DNA from: Actinomycetales bacterium
GTDB taxonomy: Bacteria > Actinomycetota > Actinomycetes > Actinomycetales > Dermatophilaceae
Length of the DNA stretch: 64,000 bases
Reading direction: 5' to 3'
Assembly (NCBI GenBank): GCA_002748155.1
Contig: PDRO01000009.1
Location: 20,380 to 84,379, forward strand
Positions within the stretch are counted from its first letter, which is position 1. Each line of letters begins with the position of its first letter. The position numbers were made by a program, and so were the translations under genes. Positions 35,601 to 44,757 of this stretch are shown here, one piece after another. The notes beneath the pieces were generated by a model. It made no database searches. It worked only from the letters and a program-made list of their open reading frames with translations, and was not told the origin of the DNA.

Positions 35601-35923
35601 AGGTGTCCGTCTTTCCGGCTTCCCGGTGCTGCCAAGCGCACTAGACGGTAGCATGCATTGTGGGGACGAAAGGTGGTGCGGATTCATGCCGTCGCGAGCC
35701 GCTCCTGAGATCAGCTCACCGCGCGTCAGTCAGATAGTCTCCGCCAGACGTTGCGATCGGCACCGCCCCTGCCGGGAGGCTCGGCGCGGTCGGATCGCGG
35801 TCTTGTGTCGACTGCTGTCATGGGCACCGTCATGCCATGGTGGTGCGATGTGCCTTCCGGCCTTACGCTTCTGTCGAAACGCATAATGGATCCAGATCCT
35901 CCGACCTTAGAATTGGAATGGCG
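35601..35923. other. 323-base gap before the GT2 gene
   Basis: No gene is supported. A frame open from 35837 runs into the GT2 gene but lacks similarity before about residue 65 of that frame. CATAAT around 35882 could be a -10 element without a clear -35. The gap suggests a separate promoter for the last glycosyltransferase. Confidence 0.4.
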
Positions 35924-36901
35924 ATGTCGAGTGCTGATGTGAATCCGGACCTGGCTTTGTCGAGCCTGGTAAAGGGTAGTGATCTTGTCGTTGCAACTGG
36001 GGTCGCAGGGTATCCAACCCAGGGGCCGGCCCCCAAGGTGAGCGTCGGATTACCCGTCTATAATGGAGAGGAATACCTGGCTGGGTCACTCGAGTCATTG
36101 TTGGCACAGACCTTCACGGACTTCGAAATCGTGATCTCAGACAACGCCTCTACAGACTCGACACTGGCGATCTGCGTTGAGTACGCCGAACGGGACCCGC
36201 GGATCAGGGTTGCGCAAATGTCTCACAACATTGGTGCATCTGGGAATCATGCGTACGTTTTTGCTCAAGCTCGGGGTGAGTACTTCAAATGGGCCTCTCA
36301 TGACGATCTTTACTCACCCGAACTTCTTGGGTCTTGCTTGGAGGCGCTGGAAGCTCATCCCGAAGCTATCCTGGCTCACTGCAAAGACGGTACGGTCGAC
36401 AGCGATGGCAAGATCCTGGACGCCGAGTCGCCCTATCTGCTCGATTCGTGGACGCCCGATCCGGTGGCCAGGTTCCGAAGTCTGCTCTACGCGCCGGGCG
36501 GCAACGATTTCTATGGTCTGATGCGTACGGCGCAATTGCGTAAGGTTCCTCCGTTTGGTTCATACCACAACTCGGATCGAACGTTTATGGCGGAGCTTTC
36601 CCTCATGGGCCCGTTTTTTCATGTGCCTCACGTTCTTTACTACCGACGTGAACACCCAGGGCGAGCTACCTACGCTGGTAGTGCGCGGGATCGCTCAGTT
36701 GTATTGGACCCTCGGCGTGCCAACCGGTTGAGGCATCCACTACCACGGATCTATGCAGAGTACGTCCTTGGGTTCGTCGGCGCGATCGAGCGGGCGCCGC
36801 TTGACGCTGCCGTCAAGGCACGGTTATTTGTTGAACTCGGAGAGTGGTTCGGTCGGGCTGCCTTTCGCGGCGTGACCTCGAAATTGCGTAGGAACTCGTG
36901 A
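35924..36901 (+). CDS. glycosyltransferase family 2
   Basis: A GT-A inverting glycosyltransferase of about 325 aa. The catalytic domain starts KVSVGLPVYNGEEYLAGSLE, continues DFEIVISDNASTDSTL (nucleotide-binding Asp) and has SHDDLYSPELL as the probable DXD-like metal site. The C-terminus carries YYRREHPGRAT near the acceptor site. It should add a sugar to the repeat unit. ATG 35924 is preceded by GGAA; ATG 35918 is the alternative. It ends 136 bases before the convergent beta-helix gene, with a strong hairpin between them. Confidence 0.88.
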   Translation: MSSADVNPDLALSSLVKGSDLVVATGVAGYPTQGPAPKVSVGLPVYNGEEYLAGSLESLLAQTFTDFEIVISDNASTDSTLAICVEYAERDPRIRVAQMSHNIGASGNHAYVFAQARGEYFKWASHDDLYSPELLGSCLEALEAHPEAILAHCKDGTVDSDGKILDAESPYLLDSWTPDPVARFRSLLYAPGGNDFYGLMRTAQLRKVPPFGSYHNSDRTFMAELSLMGPFFHVPHVLYYRREHPGRATYAGSARDRSVVLDPRRANRLRHPLPRIYAEYVLGFVGAIERAPLDAAVKARLFVELGEWFGRAAFRGVTSKLRRNS

Positions 36902-36966
36902 GGTAAAGCGATCCGAGCCAACCCGGCCTATCCGCGCGAGTCGACCCGGGCTTGTCTGAAGCAACC

Positions 36967-37011
36967 GAGAGCCCGGCCCGCCACGCGGTGAACGTGGCAG
37001 ACCGGGCTCTC
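36967..37011. terminator. long hairpin between convergent genes
   Basis: Outer arms GAGAGCCCGG (36967-36976) and CCGGGCTCTC (37002-37011) pair perfectly over 10 bases. After a 3x3 internal loop, inner arms GCCACG (36980-36985) and CGTGGC (36993-36998) pair over 6, leaving a 7-base loop. It lies between the plus-strand GT2 gene and the minus-strand beta-helix gene and probably ends transcription from both sides, although no strong T-tract follows on either strand. Confidence 0.65.
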
Positions 37012-37037
37012 AGCTGAGATAGTGCAAGGCGAGATCG

Positions 37038-39374
37038 TCAGTTTAGGGTGCTGTTCGCGTCCTGGTTGTACGGGGCGCTCCGCCACTGCGACCAGGTGAC
37101 TTCGTCGCCGAGCTGGTGGATCATGAACCGCCACGGTCCGCTGTAGGTGTTGTTTTCCCACCGGTTGTTCTGGTTGAACGTGATTGCGTCGTTGACCACA
37201 TCGCCCTTCCACGGTGACCAGGACGGGTAGCTACCCCAGTTCGAGAAGAGCCCATTGATGCCACATAGCTCGTTGTTGGCACAGCCGTCTCCCACTGCTT
37301 CCGGGTTGAATTTGAAGGTGTTGTCGTGAACGTGCACGTTCTGAGTCTTCCACCGGCAATCGTCGGAGTAATCCGTAGTGGCCATGAGTGATTCTTCGGA
37401 GCAGTGCGAGAGCGTAACATCGTCATTGACGAGGGTGGAGTAGCCAGTGCTGCTGTTGGCCGGTGATCCGGCGAAACGATCCGGATTCTCCCATGCGACG
37501 ATCCCGCCCCAGTTGTCCTCGAATACATTACCAGTGATATCGATGACGCCCCGGTGTGGGCCCGGAGCCCGAGTGTCACCGCCCGATTCTGAAAGGTAGA
37601 TAGCTGGGGTTGGGAATCCATCTGTAGAACGACCCTTAGTTATCCCATTGCGAACGAAGGTGTTGTTCCTTATAGCGGCGTTGTAGCTGATTTCGTAGAA
37701 AATGGCCTCGTCATCGTTGGCGGCGAAGTGGTTATTCTCGAAAGTGAACCCGGTGTTGTTCGTGTCGGCCCATAGGCCAGCGCCCTTGTTTCGATGGACG
37801 TTGTTCCCCACGATCTCGGCGTTCTCGACTTCCCAGAACTTTGCCCCGCCCGAGCAGCCACATCCCGGAATCCTGGTTTCCCAGTCGTCAGTATTGTTGT
37901 CGGTGATCTCGTTCCGGAGAACCTTAACGTTGCGCACGCCGTCTACTCGGTACGCGCTTATACCATATTGGCCGTTGCTCGCTATGCAACTGTCGGCGAT
38001 CACGTTGTCGTTTCCGAGGAATACGCCTGCGCCGGAATTATCTGAAACCGTTAGATGGTGCATGTTCCAGCCCTGGGCCGCGTCGTGGTTAACGACACCT
38101 TCTTGGCCAGTCGAGCCGGGCCATCCGAAGTTGCGGATCGTGAGGAATGAGATCGTGACATTCTTGCCGTCTCCGACGAACGCGTATTGAGCCTTGTGGC
38201 CGCCGTCAATAATGGCGCCGGGCCCTCCAATGAAGACCATGTCATCTTTTGGCCGAACATTCGCGTACTGCCCCGACGACAATGAGTGGACGCCGGGAGC
38301 AAGCCAGAAAGTTGTACCCGCCGGGGCGGCGTTGGTGACGTCCAAGAGGTCTTGTTCAGGCTGGACTACGACGGCACCGGCTGGGGGGGTCGCAGGGCCA
38401 TCCAGGTCGGAAGTGCCGCACACGAGGAGTCCTGAGGTCGGTGCTTCGCCTACTGGGGCCGGGTCTGGTGTGGGTGTCGGCTCTGGGGAAGGTGTGGGGG
38501 TTGGTGTCGGCTCGGGTGTGGGGGTTGGTGTGGGTTTGGGGTCTGGGGTGGGTGTGGGGTCTGGCGTGGGTGTGGGGTCTGGCGTGGGTGCGGGCGTCGG
38601 TGGCGGTGCATCTGAGGCCACGCCGAATCGGATGACTACGTCGGCGGATAGCTGGCCACCCCAGGGGCGATCTGCCGACTCCAAGTAGGCAGACATGATC
38701 TCTACCGTGCACGACCCTTCAGGGAGGCGCATTCCTGGGTTCAGGGTCACGGAATTGTCGACTGACGTGACGTGCGTGCCGAAGAAGACGTCGTTGCACG
38801 TGAGGCGGAAAGCGGCCTGGGTCGGCCACACCGGGCGGTCGAAGCTGATCGTCACGAGGTCAACGTCACTTACTCGATCGCCCTCTGCCGGTGACGATGA
38901 GGTCATGTGCAGTTCCGAAGGAACTGGCGCTAGTGGATCGTTGTTGACCGTGGTGAAGCTAACTTGGGCGTCCTGTCCCAGACGTGCGCCAGTCCATTCG
39001 CTCATGACTCCCCAAGCGCGAAGACTGACAGTGCAGGTTTGACCCTTCGTGAGGTCGCTGGTGCTCGACACCGTGACAGCGTTCGTTCCCGAACCGCGGA
39101 CCACTGCGGGAAAGCTGGTGTCGGCGCAGGTGATGTCAGCAGCTGTCGGCGAGACGGTGACCGGGGTGTTGAAGAAGAAAGTCGTTGCCTGATCCACTGG
39201 CATGTGGGTTGCGCCAACGTCAGGAGCCGTGGAGACGAGCCAGACCGCTTCCGGTGAGGAGTAGCTTCGCGCAGGGAGTGCGGATGCCAGCATGAGCCCA
39301 ACGGTGAGAATGGACGCGAGGCCGATCCGATTGCCTAACCGTCGACGACGCGGGGTGAGTTGTTTTGGCTGCAT
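37038..39374 (-). CDS. secreted beta-helix protein with Ig-like domains
   Basis: A 778-aa exported protein. The signal peptide has RRRR followed by a hydrophobic run and ends near LPARS. Two Big_5/SbsA-like Ig domains follow (about residues 40-145 and 150-255; PDVGATHMPVDQATTFFFN is typical). A Pro-Thr-rich linker (about 260-310) leads to a right-handed parallel beta-helix (about 335-700) with many N-rich turns such as GNNVHRN, FENNHFAAN and RNNTFVRN. Beta-helix proteins at the end of polysaccharide loci are often lyases or epimerases acting on the polymer, but no catalytic set is recognisable here. The in-frame start at 39464 is less likely because it precedes the signal peptide by 30 residues. 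Confidence 0.85.
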   Translation of the reverse strand: MQPKQLTPRRRRLGNRIGLASILTVGLMLASALPARSYSSPEAVWLVSTAPDVGATHMPVDQATTFFFNTPVTVSPTAADITCADTSFPAVVRGSGTNAVTVSSTSDLTKGQTCTVSLRAWGVMSEWTGARLGQDAQVSFTTVNNDPLAPVPSELHMTSSSPAEGDRVSDVDLVTISFDRPVWPTQAAFRLTCNDVFFGTHVTSVDNSVTLNPGMRLPEGSCTVEIMSAYLESADRPWGGQLSADVVIRFGVASDAPPPTPAPTPDPTPTPDPTPTPDPKPTPTPTPEPTPTPTPSPEPTPTPDPAPVGEAPTSGLLVCGTSDLDGPATPPAGAVVVQPEQDLLDVTNAAPAGTTFWLAPGVHSLSSGQYANVRPKDDMVFIGGPGAIIDGGHKAQYAFVGDGKNVTISFLTIRNFGWPGSTGQEGVVNHDAAQGWNMHHLTVSDNSGAGVFLGNDNVIADSCIASNGQYGISAYRVDGVRNVKVLRNEITDNNTDDWETRIPGCGCSGGAKFWEVENAEIVGNNVHRNKGAGLWADTNNTGFTFENNHFAANDDEAIFYEISYNAAIRNNTFVRNGITKGRSTDGFPTPAIYLSESGGDTRAPGPHRGVIDITGNVFEDNWGGIVAWENPDRFAGSPANSSTGYSTLVNDDVTLSHCSEESLMATTDYSDDCRWKTQNVHVHDNTFKFNPEAVGDGCANNELCGINGLFSNWGSYPSWSPWKGDVVNDAITFNQNNRWENNTYSGPWRFMIHQLGDEVTWSQWRSAPYNQDANSTLN
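38461..38606 (-). repeat. short tandem repeats encoding a Pro-Thr linker
   Basis: Imperfect 6- to 18-base units based on GGTGTGGGGTCTGG on the plus strand encode the PTPDP/PTPEP linker of the secreted beta-helix protein. Such arrays change length by slippage, so linker length may vary between strains. Confidence 0.85.
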
Positions 39375-39819
39375 AACAGGCTCTCGACCTTTCGCTTCGT
39401 ACCCGCTTCCGGACGTGGCCCGCACCTGGCTAGATGTGTCCAGAAGGGGGTGGACCGCCGACACGGTAAGAGGCCCATGCCGTTGAAGTGACCTGCGCTA
39501 GCGCTGGGACTTTACCATACTGTGATCTGAGGTGGGCTGATCGAGGCACTCTGCTCGGTCAAGCCCTCCACGGGAGGTTGGTGCGCGCTTACCCCCTGGG
39601 CGAGGTTCGCACTGCGAGTCTGCCGGTGGTCGTGCTCGAACTCAAGTGGTGGCGGAACGCTGATGTAGGAGCGACGTGCTTGGTTGCTCCATGTGGCCCT
39701 CGGGGCGTGTGCGTGGGCGACCCGAGCTAGAGTCTCGGATCAGCGGCCGGGCTCACGGGTTTGGCCGCTCGCTTCGCAGCAAACAGTCACACTGACTCTA
39801 AAGGCGCAGGAGGAAACCC
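39375..39819. other. 445-base gap between the polysaccharide locus and mfd
   Basis: No gene is supported; short open frames here have no ribosome binding sites or family features. It must hold the promoters of the leftward beta-helix gene and of mfd. A 10-base palindrome GCGCTAGCGC lies at 39495-39504. AGGAGGAA just before 39820 is the mfd ribosome binding site. Confidence 0.5.
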
Positions 39820-42800
39820 ATGCCCGCGCCCCGCATGATCCTCGACCTCACCAGGCTTCCCGACGCCGATCCTGTCCACCTCGAGGTCGCCCCGGGGGCC
39901 AGGCCGTTCGTGTTGAGCCGGGCCCCGGTTGACGGGGTTTTGCTTGTCGTCACCGCCACCTCCAGGGAAGCCGAGAGCCTGGCTGCGGCACTCGGCTGGG
40001 TGGTTGACCCGGGTGTCGTTTCGGTCTTCCCCAGCTGGGAGACCCTGCCGCACGAGCGGCTCAGCCCCCGCTCGGATACCGTCGGTCGTCGGTTGGGAGT
40101 GCTGCGCCGTCTTGCCCATCCTGATGCCGCCGACCCGGCTCATGGTCCGCTGCGGTTCGTCGTCGCGCCCATACGTTCGGTGCTCCAGCCATTGGCGCGG
40201 CGTCTCGCAGACCTGGCACCCGTCTCACTCAAGACGGGAGACGAGCACAACCTCGAGGACGTCGTCGAGGCGCTCGTGGCAGCGGCATACACCCGGACCG
40301 ATCTGGTCGAGCGGCGCGGGGACTTCGCGGTGCGTGGGGGCATTGTCGATGTCTTCCCGCCGACGGAGGAACACCCGGTCCGGGTCGAGTTCTGGGGTGA
40401 CACGATCGAGGAGGTGCGCTGGTTCCGAGTAGGTGACCAACGCAGTCTGGAAGTCGCTGAGCACGGGCTGTGGGCGCCGCCTTGTCGTGAACTCCTGCTT
40501 ACCCCACAGGTGCGTCAGCGAGCTGCTGACCTGGTCGATCAGCTACCCGGGGTGGCGGACTTGCTGACCAAAGTCTCGCAGGGCATCGCGGTCGACGGGA
40601 TGGAATCGTTGCTACCGGCGCTCGTCGACGGCATGGAAACCCTCCTCGACGTTCTTCCCGACGCTTCACGGATGGTTGTTGTCGAGCCTGAACGGGTGCG
40701 CCTGCGGGCCCACGACTTGGCCGCCACGAGCGAGGAGTTCCTCGACGCGAGTTGGACGAACGCGGCCGCCGGTAGTGCCGTGCCGGTCGACTTGCGGGCC
40801 GTGCTGGGGAAAGCCTCCTACCTCACTCTCGCTGACCTGCGCGCGCGGGCATCCGCGACGGGTATGCCGTGGTGGACGGTCTCGGGGTTCGCCGTTGACG
40901 ACGAATTGATCGAGCAGGACGACGACGGGGCGGTGCGGGTGAGAACCGGCACGACCGAGACCCCGTCGTACCGCGGAGACACCGACAAGGCGGTCGCCGA
41001 CCTGCGTCAGTGGGTCTGCCAGGGTTGGCGAGTACTCATCGTCACCGACGGAGCCGGATTGGCGCGCCGGGTCGTCGAGGTGTTGGCCGAGCACGACGTG
41101 CCGGCCCGGCTAGCGGGGCCGCGGGATGAGCCCACTGCCGGGTTGGTCCTGGTCGCGACGGGTCCGCTGGGACGTGGCTTCCAGCACCCGGACAGCAAGC
41201 TCGTCGTGGTCACCGAGGAAGACCTCACCGGCCAGGTCAGCTCGAGCGGCTCGACCCGCGACATGCGCCGGATGCCGTCCAAGCGCCGAGCCCAGATCGA
41301 TCCACTGCAACTGCGTCCAGGGGACTACGTCGTTCACGAACAGCACGGCGTCGCCCGTTTCGTCGAGATGACCCAGCGCACGGTCGGTGGAGCCACCCGC
41401 GAGTACCTTGTCTTGGAATACGCCCCGAGCAAGCGGGGCCACCCGGGGGACCGGCTCTACGTGCCCACCGATCAGCTCGACCAGGTCACCAAATACGTCG
41501 GGGGAGAAGCACCAACTCTCAACAAACTTGGTGGATCGGACTGGCAGCAGACCAAGGCCCGTGCGCGCAAGCACGTCAAACAGATCGCGGCCAACCTGAT
41601 CCGGCTGTACTCGGCACGCATGGCCACCACCGGGCACGCGTTCGGCCCGGACACGCCATGGCAGCGGGAGCTGGAGGACTCTTTCGCCTACGTCGAGACC
41701 CCGGATCAACTCTCCAGCATCGACGAAGTCAAGGCCGACATGGAGCGCGAAGTCCCCATGGACCGGCTCGTCTGCGGTGATGTCGGATACGGCAAGACCG
41801 AGATCGCGGTGCGGGCCGCCTTCAAGGCTGTCCAGGACGGCAAGCAAGTGGCCGTGCTCGTGCCGACGACGCTTCTGGTCCAGCAGCACCTGCAGACTTT
41901 CACCGAGCGCTACGGCCCCTTCCCAGTCGTCGTCAAGGCGCTTTCCCGTTTCCAGACCGACGCCGAAGCGACTGCGGTCGTCGCCGGGCTCGCCGACGGC
42001 AGCATCGACGTCGTCATCGGCACCCACCGGCTGCTCACCGAGAAGGTGCGTTTCAAGGACCTGGGCCTGGTCGTCGTTGACGAGGAGCAGCGTTTCGGGG
42101 TCGAGCACAAGGAACGGCTCAAGGCGATTCGCACTGCCGTCGACGTGCTCGCGATGTCGGCGACGCCGATCCCCCGGACCCTCGAGATGGCGATCACCGG
42201 CATTCGCGAGATGTCAACCCTGGCGACACCGCCCGAAGAGCGGCACCCGGTGCTCACCTTCGTCGGCCCCTACAACGAGCGGCAGATCTCTGCGGCGATC
42301 CGCCGGGAGCTGCTTCGTGACGGGCAGGTCTTTTACGTGCACAACCGGGTCCAATCGATCGAGAAGGCCGCTGCACGATTGCGTGACCTGGTGCCCGAAG
42401 CCCGGATCGCCACCGCTCACGGGCAGATGAGCGAAGGCCGACTCGAGCAGTGTGTGATCGACTTCTGGGAGAAACGACTCGACGTGCTCGTCTGCACGAC
42501 CATCGTCGAAAACGGCTTGGACATCTCCAACGCGAACACCCTCGTCGTCGAGCGGGCCGACCTGCTTGGGCTTTCCCAGTTGTACCAACTGCGGGGCCGG
42601 GTCGGCCGGGGCCGTGATCGGGCCTACTCCTACTTCCTCTACCCACCGGAGCGTCCGCTCACCGAGACCGCCCACGACCGGTTACAGACCATCGCCAGTC
42701 ACACCGACCTTGGGGCCGGAATGCAGGTCGCCATGAAGGATCTCGAGATCCGTGGCGCCGGCAACCTGCTCGGTGGCGAACAGTCCGGCCATATCGAAGG

Positions 42801-43395
42801 GGTCGGCTTCGACCTGTATGTGCGCCTCGTCGGCGAAGCGGTCGCGGCATACAAGGGAGAAGACGTTTGCGCTCCGGTGGAGGTGAAGATCGAGCTCCCG
42901 GTCGATGCCCACCTGCCGCACGACTACGTCCCCGGCGGCCGTTACCCCGCCGATGTCGGGGAGCGTCTGCGGCTGGAGGCATACAAGAAGCTGGCCTCAG
43001 TGCCCGACGAGCCCTCGCTGGAGGCCATTGCCCAGGAGCTGGGGGACCGCTACGGGCCGCCACCCGAGCCGGTGTCCAACCTGATCGAAGTCGCGAGACT
43101 GCGCACCGTCGCGCGGGTTGCGGGGCTGACCGATATCAGTGCACAGGGCAAGTTCGTGAGATTCGGCCCAGTGGAGCGCCTCCCCGACAGCCGGCGGATG
43201 CGGCTCAGCCGGCTCTATCCGGGCGCGGTCGTCAAGGACCAGTTGCACCATCTGCTCGTCCCGATGCCGACGACGGCCCGGATCGGCGGCCGACCACTGC
43301 GGGACACGGCCATTCTGCGCTGGGCCGCCGACGTCATCCGCGCCGTCCTCGATGACAGTGTCAGTGATGCCGCCCGCGTGGCGACGACCGACTAG
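39820..43395 (+). CDS. mfd: transcription-repair coupling factor Mfd
   Basis: A 1191-aa ATP-dependent DNA translocase that removes stalled RNA polymerase at lesions and recruits UvrA. Domains in order are the UvrB-like N-terminal modules (about residues 30-340), an RNA-polymerase-interacting domain (about 495-560, from LRPGDYVVHEQHGVARF), the RecG-like motor with GDVGYGKTEIAVRAAFKA and DEEQRFGVEHKERLK, the helicase C domain containing TTIVENGLDISNANTL, and the TRCF C-terminal domain (about 1020-1130). Length is normal. It is followed by a convergent cobalamin uptake operon instead of the usual mazG neighbourhood, and its last codons recur in diverged form at 46981-47013. Confidence 0.97.
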   Translation: MPAPRMILDLTRLPDADPVHLEVAPGARPFVLSRAPVDGVLLVVTATSREAESLAAALGWVVDPGVVSVFPSWETLPHERLSPRSDTVGRRLGVLRRLAHPDAADPAHGPLRFVVAPIRSVLQPLARRLADLAPVSLKTGDEHNLEDVVEALVAAAYTRTDLVERRGDFAVRGGIVDVFPPTEEHPVRVEFWGDTIEEVRWFRVGDQRSLEVAEHGLWAPPCRELLLTPQVRQRAADLVDQLPGVADLLTKVSQGIAVDGMESLLPALVDGMETLLDVLPDASRMVVVEPERVRLRAHDLAATSEEFLDASWTNAAAGSAVPVDLRAVLGKASYLTLADLRARASATGMPWWTVSGFAVDDELIEQDDDGAVRVRTGTTETPSYRGDTDKAVADLRQWVCQGWRVLIVTDGAGLARRVVEVLAEHDVPARLAGPRDEPTAGLVLVATGPLGRGFQHPDSKLVVVTEEDLTGQVSSSGSTRDMRRMPSKRRAQIDPLQLRPGDYVVHEQHGVARFVEMTQRTVGGATREYLVLEYAPSKRGHPGDRLYVPTDQLDQVTKYVGGEAPTLNKLGGSDWQQTKARARKHVKQIAANLIRLYSARMATTGHAFGPDTPWQRELEDSFAYVETPDQLSSIDEVKADMEREVPMDRLVCGDVGYGKTEIAVRAAFKAVQDGKQVAVLVPTTLLVQQHLQTFTERYGPFPVVVKALSRFQTDAEATAVVAGLADGSIDVVIGTHRLLTEKVRFKDLGLVVVDEEQRFGVEHKERLKAIRTAVDVLAMSATPIPRTLEMAITGIREMSTLATPPEERHPVLTFVGPYNERQISAAIRRELLRDGQVFYVHNRVQSIEKAAARLRDLVPEARIATAHGQMSEGRLEQCVIDFWEKRLDVLVCTTIVENGLDISNANTLVVERADLLGLSQLYQLRGRVGRGRDRAYSYFLYPPERPLTETAHDRLQTIASHTDLGAGMQVAMKDLEIRGAGNLLGGEQSGHIEGVGFDLYVRLVGEAVAAYKGEDVCAPVEVKIELPVDAHLPHDYVPGGRYPADVGERLRLEAYKKLASVPDEPSLEAIAQELGDRYGPPPEPVSNLIEVARLRTVARVAGLTDISAQGKFVRFGPVERLPDSRRMRLSRLYPGAVVKDQLHHLLVPMPTTARIGGRPLRDTAILRWAADVIRAVLDDSVSDAARVATTD

Positions 43396-43398
43396 GCT
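43366..43398 (+). repeat. mfd 3' end, first copy of a duplicated segment
   Basis: This 33-base stretch encodes the last nine residues of Mfd (DAARVATTD) and its stop, plus three bases. It matches 46981-47013 with three mismatches. Similarity resumes 30-40 bases downstream (CCGTGACGG in both copies). Confidence 0.85.
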
Positions 43399-43587
43399 CG
43401 CGGCGCCGCCGGTCGTGCTGGAGCTCCCGTGACGGTCGACGGCTGTTGGCGAGCCAGGGTCGCCGCCCTCGAACCCGGTCGCAACGAATCAGCCCAGAAC
43501 GTTGACCACCAATGACAGCATTGATTGGGTATGCCCCGAGCGAGCGGGGGCGGTATCCCCGTGAGGCGGGTGAGCGAGTAGTAGTCG

Positions 43588-44736
43588 CTACGAGACGTCG
43601 TACGTGGGTGGGAGTCCGAAGCCTTCGGTGCCGACGAGGTCTTTGAACTCCTCGGGGTAGAGGGTCGAGGCGAGCGTTTCGATCCCGTCGACGATGCGAA
43701 TGCCTGGGTTCACCGCGCTTTGCGGCAGGATGAGGTAGTTCTCGTTCTTGATCGCGGGGACGGTATCGATCCCTTCCCGTGATTTCAGGAACGCGATTCT
43801 CTCCTCACCTGACCAGGCGCGCCCGCCATAGTCGGTGACGACGATCCACTCGGGGCGCTTCTCTACGAAGGCTTCCCAGGAAACGCCGCCCCACATCTCG
43901 AGCAGATCCTCGAACACGTTGACGGCACCGGCCTTGCGGTAGAGCTCAGGCACGATGGTGAGCCCTAGGCCACCGCCGATATTCTCGGTGCCCCAGTCGT
44001 AGCTGAAGGTCGGCACCGGGGTGTAGTTTTCGGGTAGATGCTCCTCGACCCGAGCGAGCCTTTCGTCCCAGTGCTTGATGAGCGCTTCGGCGCGTTCCGG
44101 AACTCCGAAGATAGCGGCGAGGTTACGCATGTCGCCGTACCATTCCTCGATGGTTGCGGGTGCAAGCGTGTCGTCGATCCGGCGGCACGACTCGCTCAGC
44201 ACGTAGCTCTTGACACCGAGTTCTGCCAACGTGTCCGGTGTGATGCCGCCCTCGCTGAAACCGTAGTTCCACCCAGAAAAGACGAAGTCGGGATTCTGCT
44301 TCATGGTGGGCTCGAGCTTGAAATAGTCGGGTCCCATATCGGTTACTGCTTCGTAGTCGTCTTTGAAGGCGGCGATACGTAGCCGTGGGCCAGCTGCCGA
44401 GTAGGCGGCCATGTGGTCGGTGAGCCCGAGTGCGAACATCATTTCGACCATGTTGTTGTCATTGACGACTGCACGCTCGGGGGCTTTGTCGAAGGTGACG
44501 TCTTCGCCGCAGGATTTGACGGTGACTGGGTAGTGTCCCTCGGGGGTGGAGGCTTCCGGCCAGGTGTAGTCGGCGGTGACCGGTGGCAGGTCGACTTGTG
44601 CGGCGGTGTTAGTGGTGGCGGACCCCTGTTCCGAGCTCTCGGAGGAGGTTTCGCCTGAGCATCCGGCTACTACGGCGAGGGCGAGGGCTGCCACGAGTGT
44701 CGTGGCGAACCCTCGTAGTGGGAGTGGTCTTGTCAT
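43588..44736 (-). CDS. cobalamin-type ABC transporter substrate-binding lipoprotein
   Basis: A 382-aa lipoprotein with lipobox VVAGC (Cys26) followed by a Ser/Thr/Glu-rich tether and a periplasmic-binding-protein fold of the BtuF/FecB class (class III). The first lobe contains EDVTFDKAPERAVVNDNNMVE. It is the last gene of a leftward operon with an ATPase and a permease, under a cobalamin riboswitch, so corrinoid binding is more likely than siderophore binding. AGGAG precedes the ATG. The C-terminal lobe includes WIVVTDYGGRAWSG. Confidence 0.88.
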   Translation of the reverse strand: MTRPLPLRGFATTLVAALALAVVAGCSGETSSESSEQGSATTNTAAQVDLPPVTADYTWPEASTPEGHYPVTVKSCGEDVTFDKAPERAVVNDNNMVEMMFALGLTDHMAAYSAAGPRLRIAAFKDDYEAVTDMGPDYFKLEPTMKQNPDFVFSGWNYGFSEGGITPDTLAELGVKSYVLSESCRRIDDTLAPATIEEWYGDMRNLAAIFGVPERAEALIKHWDERLARVEEHLPENYTPVPTFSYDWGTENIGGGLGLTIVPELYRKAGAVNVFEDLLEMWGGVSWEAFVEKRPEWIVVTDYGGRAWSGEERIAFLKSREGIDTVPAIKNENYLILPQSAVNPGIRIVDGIETLASTLYPEEFKDLVGTEGFGLPPTYDVS

Positions 44737-44757
44737 TCTTTTTCTCCTTTTCCTTCG

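Noticed and set aside
38461..38606. The repeat array as a CRISPR or regulatory array.
   Set aside because: Units are 6-18 bases, in frame, without spacers, and encode a Pro-Thr linker inside a gene.
43533..43551. GCCCCG-6-CGGGGGC as a terminator between mfd and the convergent binding-protein gene.
   Set aside because: The arms pair imperfectly (an extra G) and no T-tract follows; plausible but not supported enough to list.
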